DNA of 64,000 nucleotides, taken from the NCBI RefSeq assembly GCF_963678635.1, contig NC_087070.1, forward strand, positions 54,600,617 to 54,664,616, given 5' to 3'. Position 1 is the stretch's first letter. Each line of letters starts with the position of its first letter. Shown here piece by piece: positions 12,601 to 24,600 of the stretch. The notes under the pieces were generated by a model, which ran no database searches, was not told where the DNA came from, and was given only the letters and a program-made list of their open reading frames with translations. The DNA is from Symsagittifera roscoffensis (Eukaryota; Xenacoelomorpha; Acoela; Convolutidae). A program made the translations under genes and the position numbers.

Positions 12601-15600
12601 CACAAATGCCACATACTCGCTGTCACAGTAGATGAGCTGGTATCAACCAAAAATGAGCAGTCAAGATGTTAGAACTGGAGCAATTGAGGCTAATCAGATA
12701 AATACATCAGATGAAAAAAGAGGCCAAGCAGCAAATTGTACCTGTCAATAAGAGTATATTTGCCACTTGTCTCCAGGAGGTAACAGATGAGAAAGTAGTT
12801 CAATTATCTTTGCCCAGTCGTGCAGCAAAAAACAGAACTCTTAACCGCCAGTAACAGAACTTGGTCCCATCCTTGCCAATCATTAATGACATTAATTCCA
12901 ACGGAAACTTCTGATTGTCATCATTTTTTGAAACTTTAAGCCACCGTCGAGGGTCCAAAATTTAAGGTGATAAAGGCAAATACTGAAATAACTTTGCTCT
13001 TTCCCTCCACCGCTCCCTATACTGAACTAACCAGTACAGGGGGTTTAAGGGGCGAGGCAGTACCTGCCGTTTCTCATATTATCGATTTCATGCTAAAATT
13101 TTTTGAGTTCAAAATTTGAGCTCTTGACTTCTTGATTTAATGTATTGTGCACTATTAACTAAGCTAAAGGAGCTTACAAAATCAGCAATCAATCTTTTGA
13201 TATTTTTAACTCGACATGAAAAGTGCGTTGAAATTTAGCCGCATTCAATTTGATCATGCATGCTTTGAACTCATTTTGATTCAGCGTATGTTTTAATGAT
13301 TCCGCATTTTGTTTCAGGCTTAATTGTTCAACAAAATTATCTTTCATTTTTATGCTGATATTAAGTTCTACGAGGATATCAAAGAATATGGGGCAAGTTT
13401 TATTTAGTTATTATCTGGGACAAGATGGCATTGGACAAGTTGTCATTTTGGGCAAGTTGGAATAGGACAAATTGGGCTGTAACAAGTTGATTTGGGGCAA
13501 AATGACATGTAACCACAAAAACACACACACACACGCGCACACCTGTTTCTCGTGATGGTTCTTCCAGAGCTCTCTCGGCTGACTCGGACTGATTGGGCAG
13601 TTTGTAGTGGTAGGCAGAAAAGAGATTACTCAGAGGCAGCGTCTGTCGCGGCACACACCGTCTGATGATATAAACTGCCAGCTGAATTAGAGGCTCTAAG
13701 TCAGCGTCTAAACATCACAACATCCAACTCAACCTGTGACCAATACAAATACAATCAAGGCATGCAAAATGGTCAAATGGAGACACAGTTATTCTTGACC
13801 AATCAACAACACAATTGTATTCACAATTAATTCGAAGATTTCGAAAGATCTTTTAGAAGCTATTGGTTATACCAGAATAACTGTAAAAAGAACTTAACAT
13901 AGACGAAATAGCCATAACCATTATCCGAAACTGCTCATTTTTTCTTTTCGAGCATTTTTTACACTCATTAGTTGCAGCTTCTAATGTTATTCTCATCTTC
14001 TCGAGCCCTGTACCGTAAAAACATGCAAACTAAATTAATGCTCCAAATAGGATTGCAAATGTAGTTCAAACCTCGACCAACATTTATAAACAGTACTCAC
14101 GGGGCTGAAAATGAAGCCGAAATAACATCAAAGGAGGGTTTGGACATACAAGCAATAAAAATATCAGCCTGCTTCAATCAGCGAAACCCAAAGATACGAG
14201 AGGAAGTCTCTTATATTTTATGCCACTTATACCCACCATGATCCGTGCTTGCTGCTTCAGAGTGAGACATTATTTCCGTGCCCGTAAAAACAACAAAAAC
14301 CTTGGCATGAAAATCTCGAGGGGAGCAATCAGTACTCGGTAATCAGTTGAATATACTGTAGAAAGAAAGTAAAGCAAGCAAACAGCTCATAGGATTTTTC
14401 AAATTTGGCCGTAGAGAGCCTTCTTTTTAAGACGTTGAGAATCTGATTCAGATAACAGAAATGTGGAATTTTCGAACCAGATTCTACCAGTGCGTACGTA
14501 AAATTTTCATTTAGCTTTGGGTATTTTGTTAGTCTAGAGTATGTCAAAAACGTAGTTTTTAAGATATGAAAATAGTGTTTTGGGTTTCCTTTCATCTTTT
14601 TGTACCAGGAAACGTTTTCATTTGGAATGAAGAAATGCTTCAACCTAAGCCAAATTAATAGCTACTACCTTACAGAAACACAAAATTGATTTTGCGCTTT
14701 AAAGAATTGTTTTTTTTTCTACACTAGTGGACAAAATTAAACGCAAATTCAGGCTCAGAGAATGGTTTCCGAAATCATTCTTGAAAGCAGGCTTTTTAGA
14801 GAAAAAAATCTGAGCTTGCACTTAACTATGCCCACTAGTGTAAGTTAAATAATTGCGTTACTTTTTTTCTCCAGTATATATGGTTTTCTTCGTGGATAAA
14901 CGCTATGATGTATTTTGTCGCTAACGCGTGCCATAAGAACGCAACTTATCGCGCGTTAACTATTCCAATTTGGCCAAAAGAGCAATTTTAAAACACCAAA
15001 ATTAAACAAAAATGATCACAGGTATAAAAAGTCGTAACATGTCCCAAAAAACACTCCAGGCATAAATATTACGCCAATTTCTTCGAAAGTCGGAACAATA
15101 ACATATAAACAGTTCCCACTGCCTTTATTACAAAAAGTGAACTCCGCATATTCATCTCAAAAAATGTCAACAAATTCAAGAAAACCAAAAAAACTAACTA
15201 TTTTTGACGATTGAACAAGAAAAAATTTATAACGATAACGTTGTTATGAATTTTTAGAATCTTCCATGATTAGAACTTATTTTATTAAATTAACCCAAGT
15301 GGATCAAGAGGTAATTTGTTTTTCGGCTGCCGATTCTGAAAACTAAAAACAATGTTTGAAACTTAAAGTCAGTCAACTTTTTCTCGTCATCTGCAATTCT
15401 AATATTGGAGAGCCCAAATAGCCTTCCTTTTGGCAAATGAATGTTATGACTTTAACACAGAGGCGAAGCCCTCATCTTCTTTTCACACCCTGAGTTTTAG
15501 ATTGAAGATTTCGTCGCCCTGAGTTCTTAGATTGAACCCTTAATATCATATTTAGATAGTAGTTTTCGAGAATAGTGAGGAAACTTCTAAGAAAAACGGT

Positions 15601-18600
15601 TTAAAATTTTGAATAATTTTTCCGAATTCCATATCAATTTGTTTATAAAAAAAAACAGGGTGAACAAGATTACGCAGGGAAAATCTAAGGATAATCTTAG
15701 TTTTCATGAACTATCAACCGCAGAATTAGAAAATTCGTTTTTCAAAAAAACCTTCCAAAAAAACGGACTAAATCTCAAATTGGACGTTTTCCAAGGCCAT
15801 GTTTTGCTTCAACATGCAGGGCATAGCCACTTGTGCAGGTAAGATTCAAATGACTGATTGATTTCTCTCGGTTAAACCCTTAATAGTTTTGGCAGGGTGG
15901 TCTTGAGAAAAATTTTTAAAAAATTAAAAATTAATCTAAATGTCAAAAAATGGGCTTGTTTGAGGCCATAACTTTTTTCTACCTAATTTAGGGAATAACC
16001 GCTTGAGAAGAGAGATCTCCATAACTTGCTCTTTTGATTGAAACCTTCATCTCAGATTTCTGCATTTAATATTTGAGAGAATGAAAAATTTCAAAACAAA
16101 TAGGCCTAAAATCTATTTGAAAATTTGTAGTTTTTGAGAAAAGTTGAAATTTCTGTGAAAAGTGCAAAAATTTTCAAGTGTCGCAAAAAAAAGGAAAAAC
16201 AACAAATCCCATACATTTTCATAATTTATTTTTTTGTTTCAAACAGGACCTAACACTAGCCGAAAACAAAGCACCACTATATGTCATTAATTTGTTTATG
16301 CTTAAGCCAGCTTAAATATGATTAGATTGAAATATACCAAAAATGACACCAAACGAGCACTTTTAATTGCGACTTCAGTCAGAAATAATTCTTCGTAATA
16401 ATACACTACGCTTCGCATGTGTAAAAAACAACAGAAGTAAAAAGACGAAAAATCAATACATCGTGAACAGCTTTTAAGACTTCTTCCTGAAAAAAAATCA
16501 AGACGACCTGCTTAAATGTTTCACTTTGGTCATTGACACTTGAAATTTTTCTCAACTGTAATTTTAATTTGCTGTGAATGCGTAATATTAAGAACTCAAA
16601 GCAAACTTACAAGAAAGCACAATAAAACAAAGTGACCGTCCACTAGTTCTCACTTACTTCCTAAGGATGAAAAAGATGTGGCGTAGAGAATCCTGAGGCC
16701 ATCGAGAGCCTGAAGCGCTTTCCTTCCAGTCTTATGGTTCGACATCATCTTCAGCAAGGTCAGTGCCTGCAAAAAGAATTCTCCTTTGTGATAAAATTTT
16801 TTTATAAATTTTTAAAATCATAATTGTACCCTCATTCCAACTCATACCTGTTTCCTCAAAGTCAACTGCTTGTTTCTCAGATCCGTCGAGTGCCACTCGG
16901 AATGAATTGTGATCATGATGGGAACCCCGCTGAAGCCAATCATTCTGTTCACGTTGGCTCTCGTTCTGGCCAAGTTGGTCAGGATGTCCAGAGCCTGTCT
17001 AATGATGAGGGGGTGCTTTTTCCCAGCCGCAGCTGCCAGACGAATGACACAGCTGATGGCGCCACTACGTCCCAGTTGCTGACAATTTATAGCTGACAAA
17101 AACAAAACCGAGTTTCAACATTTACACCGGATCAAAGGAAGCTATTTTTGAGTAGTCAAGTTAAGTTATACCGACCGACACATTAAGTCTTAACGTATGT
17201 ACATGTTACGATCAGAAAACATTGAAACCCTTACCAACTGAAAACATAAACTTTACCACCTGAAAGTTGTGAAAATGTACAAAAAATAACAGCTCCATAA
17301 GAACAAGGATAAGTTGGCTACTAGGTACAGGTAATGAAAGGGATATGTGATAAGTCAAAGTGACCCTATTCACTATTATTATCTGTGTCAAAGTTGTTTC
17401 TTATTTTCTATTCACGAGGAACAGTCGTGGACTATCTAATCTGAGCAGATGTAACAATAAAATAATACACATACATACCCGATTGTGTTTCATCTGCGCC
17501 TGTGTAATCATTCAAATCACTATACTTTTTACGCTATTATTTTCAACTTCAGTTAAGAACACTTGAAAGCTACACCTTTCAATTCGGTGCTGGGCAAATA
17601 AGAGCACCCGACATTAGGGCAAAAAACTAAATGAGAAAGAACACGTTTACAGTAACCTGATTGATTACAGCTTTTTTTTAAAAAAAAAGTAAGCTTGCAA
17701 ATCTTGATTTGTCTTGGTTGTGTTCCCGGGTTGACCTCCATACACCGAAAATGTTTATCATACAATTCCGTACAAAAAAAACCCTTGTCATACAATTCCA
17801 TACATCAAGTGTATGGAGAAAATGCTTGTCATACAATTTTCATACATTTTCTAAAATCAATAGACATTAAAAACTAAACAATTTCTGGGGTTTTTCTGAA
17901 AACAGTTGAACCGACTTGGTAACGAAAAAAACTGACTGAAAAACTTTTTTTTTTAAATGCTTAGCATATAATTTCCATATATAATTGAAAAAATTATCCT
18001 CCTTTGAATTTTTTCAATTTGAGCTAACAAAATTTACAATTTACAATTCCATACCCAAACGTTATATCTGTGATTTTTGCGATGTTTGGTGAAAACTGTA
18101 GTTGATATGTAGTTTGTGATTGTAATTTATGGAGTTTTTTTTTCAAAGTTCAATGAAACAAAAGAATACTTTAATTTGTTGTGTCCCAATTCGTCGCAGC
18201 TGGCTGGCTGCAAAGCATTTTCTCAGGATGCCTTGGTGAGGTATATTTTTAAGGATTATATTTTCAGTTTTTTTGTCTCCTATTTTCCTTCATGCAAGGG
18301 TGAAGCTTCCCTTTGATATATCATATGTGTTTTCCTTCGTCGCTGTTTCTAATTTTTTGGGGTTGGGATTTATGATTTGTTTTTCTTCTTATCTTTTTGC
18401 TTTAGATTGTTGTTTTATGCTCACCGATATGGTAGGAAATGCAATGTAGGCTAAACTGATTAATGGGTTTGTTTTCTTGCACAATTTATAATGTTCTTTT
18501 TAGAGGAACCGCATTTGTGGTTGTCAGAACGATGTCACCGAATTGCATCGAGAGGTTTGCCGGCGGGGAAGTTTTTTTTTGAGGTAACCCCCTCTCCATC

Positions 18601-21600
18601 CAGTATTGCCCCCTTAGGAACAGGTTTTCTTCTCTGTTCAGAGATTGCATGGCTTATTAGATGGGCTTTAATGTAATTTGTGCCTCATTTGAAAAAAAAA
18701 TTTCCGAAAACTGGTTGTCATACAATTTTCATAAATGACAATTTTTTAGTCATACAATTTCCATTTATGGCAAAATGTTAGTCATACCATTTCCATTTAT
18801 GGGAAAATGTTTATTATAGAGATTTCATACAATTTTCTGTACGTATGGAATTGTACAGTTGTCATAATTTCCCATTTATGAGAATTGTATGATAAGCATT
18901 TTTGGTCAACCCGGGTTCCTTCTTAATCATTTGATTGTAATGTTAAAGTTCGTGAAGAAGAAATTGTCTTGGTAACAGTATTGGTCTTTTTTTACTGTAT
19001 CATTATCGTACTTGATTTAATTAATCTTTCATATAATGTAATTACCTTACACAGTATTTGACCTGATAACTTTTATGATGATTCTGGCGTGCTATGTTTC
19101 ATGATGTCATTTCATTTCGAGTCTATTTGGTTGTAGGGATTAGCCAAAAACGCAGCAGGGTAGACTGCAGGCTGAAATGCAGCTGAACATAGATTTACAA
19201 TTCCTCACACTCTCAAAAAAAAGTATCCTAAGTGACCCGCTTTTGAAATCAAATACAGAACGCCAGGCTGCTCAAATTGGTCATAAAAAAGTGACCTAGC
19301 TTTTTGGCCACGTAACTTCTGCGCCGCAGGCAAATTTTCGAGAAAAAAAACAGACAAAAAATGCGAACTTTCGGTGGAAAAAACAATGAGAACAGGCAAA
19401 AATGAGAAAATATCAGCGCCAACGGCGCTTTCAGATAAGTTCCAGAAAAAATGACCTTGGAAAAAATAATTGACCAAAAAGTGACCAGGTCACTTTAAGT
19501 GACAAGTTTGATCAGATTGCAGAACGCTAAGAGACACGTTTAAGAAAAACGTTTTGAGTATACTATGCAAGTGGTATGCTAATTGGACCTCTAACCAATA
19601 ATTAAAAAAAAAAAGATTTTATTTCTCTGTAATACTTTTTCAAAATAAAGCAGAAAACATCAAATTTGCAGTTTGGGAACTGAAGAGCATAATTTGCCTC
19701 CTTTTTAGCAAGTCTTTATAAAATTTAAGCTTTTAATGAAAATCAATTTAAAGTCCAGCCGCGAAAAAACAAACATGAGGGTAATCAACTTTTCAGTTTT
19801 TCCTATATCGCACTTGTTCACAACGCAGACCAAAGCGTACCCCTTTCAGTTTTTCTCAAATTTTTTTGACGCCTGTTTATTTGCAGAAGAGGTCTGAAAA
19901 ACTTTGTGTGAAAACGAGCCCAATTTTAAGGCCTCAATTTGGACTCATTTTAGACTCGGAGTCAGGTGCTTGCCAATGGATATCTGTCAACCTGCCCAAA
20001 TCAGCACTCTTTATCCTATGTTCCAAGTTACACTTCTCATTTTAAAATCTTCTTCACTGGACTTCACACTGCTCTCTGAACTGGACCCTGAAAATAAACT
20101 TCACTCTCCACCATGTCAAAGAGGCCTCTACCCAAAGAATCACTGCCCTACGGCTTCAGGCATTCTTCACTAGTGGGCCAAAGAAAAACCACTTATCCAG
20201 TGGTCATACTACTGAGCCTGGCAACCCTGGACCATCAACTCATGAGAGGTCAATACCTGGACCTTCAAGGCTCTTAGAGCCACTGGTACTTTTAAGGTCC
20301 ATGCTGATGCTAGCAAGATTGGTGATGCCTAATTAGATGATAACAGAGGTCGGCCTCTTACAGCTACATCGACGTACAATCACTTCCATCAGATCATCTG
20401 CCTGCCTTCATCGACTTCGTTTTGCTAGACCTGCCGAAAAAATTCTACGCGGCTGCCGCATCTTGCTTTTAAAAGTGCAAGCTCATTTCTTGGTGGATTT
20501 AGAACAGAGATTCAACTGAAAAAGATTTCGACGACTTGATCGATCTATACCAGAACGTACTGCCATATGGCAATTTCGGGAGCGAGTTCCAAGTCTGGAG
20601 GAAAATGTGCGGCTTCCAAATATGCGGCTTTACAGCAATATACCAGCAATTTTCACTGATGTCAAAAACAGTCTGTCACAAGTCGACAACTCCAGCCATG
20701 TACGCACTTGCTCCAAATTGGAGCAACCCTTCCAGTAACACTTTGCACAGCTGAACGCTGCTTCTCTGGTATGAAACTGAGAAAAAGTAACTTCGATCTA
20801 ATACGAATGAAGATCGCTTATCGAGTTGGCTTTAGTATACATCCACATAGAAGTGGAAATAAATGTTCATGATGCCATAGACTCACTTTTGTACAAGATT
20901 ACTTAAATTTTCCGCGCCCATATAGGATCCGCGCCTATATAGGATCCGCGCCCATATTTAAAAAAAATGTTTTTTTTTACGGTAGAAAATTTAAAAAAAT
21001 TTGACGAGAAGCTTCAAGGAATTTTTTTTCCACTAAACGGCCCGATTCATTAGCTGGATAATTTGTACTTCAATAAGACATGCCTTTTTTCTACAAGATC
21101 TGATCCTGCAAATCATGCATTACGTATGCTCCATACAAGGGGTCCCACGCATCAAGTCAGTAATACTTCACGCCAGTTCTTTAATTTGGGGCAATTTTTA
21201 AATCTATGGATGTTTAAACACGTTGAAAAAAAAGATAAATTTGAAGTTTTTCCAGTTTACATTATATGAATTTCAATAGCTGGCTCCTTAGAAGGTAAAC
21301 TCTAATGTATCAAAGAGAGTTATTATTTTACTTTCAGGTGCTTGAAATGTGTGAGATTGGGTCTCGTCGGCTTATTGCCCTAGACGCCTCTATGAGTGCT
21401 TCGCTACAATTACGTCACAAGGACATAATGTAATAAGAACAATGTGACGTAGGGTGAACTTACAATTGGCGGAGACTATCCGCAGCACCACCAGATAAGA
21501 GGAGAGTTGTGAACTGTTGACCGAGCAGTTGCGCACTAGACACAGATTCACCCCCAGTGCCCCCGACAGACGGAAGCGTGTGCTGAAGCGTTTGTCTGAA

Positions 21601-24600
21601 ACATACATATGAGGCGTTACACTATTAATACATTCATGCATCTTGTTAACAACACAATTGACAAGCGGGGGATTCGTTACAAGGTACAAAATTCGCAAAT
21701 GCTCAACTGTTGAATTATTTCCATAACAGGGCTAGAAGTTATTTACTGGGTGCTTTAGGAGGAATATTTAACAAAATCGCGTCTCATTACGTATAATTTT
21801 CGATATTTCATTCCGTTCGGGGTCTGATTGAATACGCTTTAGGGAAAACGTGAGGAGAATACTAATTTTCTTTGCTTACCTGAAAATTAACCTCGTGGGA
21901 GTGTAGTAAAAACGCGTATACTATTTGAGACGTCTCCGAAATAAACTAATCAAATGAAATTGAGACAGCTTCCATTGTCAGTTAGTAAGCATCTAATAAT
22001 TAAAAATGAATTACCTCGCGTTTAAGTTTTGGAGCAGAAAATATAGTTTTTTAACTATTGGAGCAGAAAATATAGTTTTTTTAACTATTTCAAAAACAGC
22101 TAGTTTAATTTAACCAAATGAATGAGAAACTTTTACCAGACCATTTATTACCAATCTACCCTTGCCATTTCGCCCTTTAAGTCAATCTACCCTGTGCCAA
22201 GAAGCCATACGTCATTCTAACCTATGCCATTTGACCCAAAAACAATTGGTTAATTTCGTAGATACGGTGTTAGAGACAACAAGCATTAATTTTCTTGCAG
22301 TCTAAGAAAAGTCCTCTAACTTGGCCGATTAAAACTCGCGGTCAAAATATTGTCATTTAGTAATAACAGGTTTGATCCACATATTCGGTATTTGGCACAG
22401 AAATGATTCCAATCTAGCACACAAATGATTCGATTTTTTTAAAGCAAATTATAGGGTTTTTCCAACCAAAATCGCAGGGCAATCATTATGGAGCAAACGA
22501 GAAATTGTAACAAAACAACAGCTCAAAATGTTCACGATGGCACTCCCACAATAGCAACGTAACTGCAATTGTTCAGAGTTTTGAGCTCGTCTCATGGCGA
22601 ACTGAACGCAGACACGAAGTTCTCCATGGCCGGTCAAACGCAAGCATGTTGATATAGCAAAAAAAAAACAGAAAATGAACACCAGAGAGGGACCTGTTAA
22701 AATCTGCATTATTGCAACTTGCCGCCAACCAGTACCATGAAGAGAGCCGTTCAACTGGCTACCATCACACTGCAATCAACAGGGCACTGAATTGAGAGCC
22801 TTTTCGCCGAACATTCGAGAGGCATTTCGAAAAGCTCAGTCCACATGAAGGCTTTTATTGGTTAACATTGCTTCTGGTCTAGTCATCAAAAAATCTGAAC
22901 GTAACCTTTTGATCTGGATGAGACGATTGGCGAAGCTGTTTTTACGGTCTTTCCTGGTTATTTCATTTTTGACCAAGCAAGTTTTACATTGCTCTGATTA
23001 TTTACTCACATGCGGCGATAATTTTTTGATAAAATTATTTTTTTTCTTGATTGATTTTTTTTTATTGTTAAAATCGTTGAAAAAAAATATAAATTTTGTT
23101 AATTAAAAGAGTTTTATTCATCAGATCAGTCATTCTCTCATTTATCAGACTCATAGATTTCGTTAAATTGAGACCTGGAAAACAATGCTGTGTAATATCG
23201 AAACTAAGATATTATATACCAAGGGGACAACTACCGCAGTAATCTAGTCCCTATTCTTCAGAATGGCGTTTTGATTTACGGGTGCTGTATTTTTTCATTT
23301 TTGAACCCAATTTTCGAAATGCAAAACAAAATTGTGTGTGACCAGTGTGAAGATAATTTTTAAGAAAAATAAATTGCTGACAGTTTTCGAGTACCATATC
23401 TAAGAGCTTTTGAAATTCGTCCAATCTGCAAACAAAATGCACTGAGTCTTTTTTAAACAAAAAGTTTAGATTTCGAAAATTTCAAAAACTAACAAGGAGA
23501 TCTTGCGCGAGATTTCTTGTGAAACCTTTTCGCAAATGAAAAAATGAAAGATTCTCGATACAGTATAGAGGATGCAAATTGTATAACAAAGTAAAACCTT
23601 GGACTTACTGCCCGTTCAATTTGAAAATAGTTCTTTTCAGGAAATATCAAGATTTTACCAAAAACTCAAGGATTCTTTTTTTAATTCAAAGTTTTGCTCC
23701 GGTTAAATATACTTATGAATTGTAAGAAGTTAAAAAATTGGCTCCATTGGTTAAATGCGGTTGGGCATTCCCCGGGGAGTCAGGATTTTTATTGGGAGAA
23801 TCTGAAAACTTAAAAAATTCTTTTGCATTTGATTATCGTGCATACTAAACGCTTAAATATGGAAAACGTGCATGAAGCTTTTTTTGAGCCCTTTAGATCC
23901 TGTTACAATTACTCCGAAGCTTCAAAAATGCACATTAAATTTCCGAAAATTTAAAAAATATATATCAAATGCATATGCTCAGTAAACATGTTCTTCTCTT
24001 TGTTTTTACTTTACTAATACTGACTGTTGTAGCGTGATAGATACTGAAAATAGATGAAACTGGCTCTGCTTGCTTTTGGAAGTATGTTTGCTTGATGAAT
24101 ATAAAAAGTTCTCGAAAAGACAGGTTTGTTAAATTTTTTTAAAACCCGTTCTTTGAAATATTTTATGACCTTTTAGGGCAGATGCTTGGTGAATTCTAGG
24201 ATCAAGTTGTCTGTCCTCTCCAAGTCTCATTATCTGATGCTATATAACCTTACTGAACAATTATTGGAGAAAAAAATTCTTTCTTTCTTTTATTTTTATT
24301 AGAGTCGAATTTCGAAGATAGAATAACGTAGGGTAGTTTTAAGCAAGCTAATATGATAAATCTAGATTTATCCTGGGGTTATTCTTATTTTCTCAGCATT
24401 TTTGGTCCGCAAAAGCATGTTTTGGCCTTTGTTGTCTCATCCTCAGAAACTGAGCTACATTTGAAAATATATTTCATAAATTTCGCGCGATTCCATTCAG
24501 TTACAGTACAGAAATATAAATTCAGCTAAAACATTGGATTTTTTCCAAAAAAGAAAACAATTATTTCTAATATTAGGGACCTTTTTCGAACATTTGGTAA

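Larger units (their letters stand above)
9046..13542 (-). other. AGTPBP1: AGTPBP1 intron 8
   Basis: Holds the second copy of the 'TCATATCTCGAAA' repeat block (10270-10985), a SINE (11135-11225), a 5'-truncated R1 (11335-12065) and an inverted pair of TTGTCCC-rich arrays (12120-13510). I see nothing recognisable in 9050-10250. Confidence 0.7.
13708..16657 (-). other. AGTPBP1: AGTPBP1 intron 7
   Basis: Contains the mariner-like MITE at 14722-14840, an R2 composite (about 15300-16440) and an R1 tail fragment (16440-16560). I see nothing in 13720-14700. Confidence 0.7.
20113..21104 (+). mobile_element. Decayed hAT transposon, copy 1
   Basis: Starts [15 protein letters not shown]. One frameshift later it reads [20 protein letters not shown], like the N-termini of hAT/ZMYM-like transposases. 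The middle catalytic part is deleted. The end encodes a hAT C-terminal dimerisation segment, [20 protein letters not shown] (20732-20872). Frameshifts and stops rule out function. 20305-21104 is nearly identical to 24926-25634. Confidence 0.75.
17093..21463 (-). other. AGTPBP1: AGTPBP1 intron 5
   Basis: Holds the CCCGGGTTGACC-ended element (17725-18915) and the first hAT relic (20113-21104). I see no host exon. Confidence 0.75.

Noticed and set aside
12444-12650. Minus-strand 68-codon ORF
   Set aside because: No splice sites in phase, no homology, and it lies between repeat arrays.
22449-22775. Minus-strand 108-codon ORF with a Cys-rich hydrophobic tract
   Set aside because: No family pattern, and exons 4 and 5 join in phase without it.
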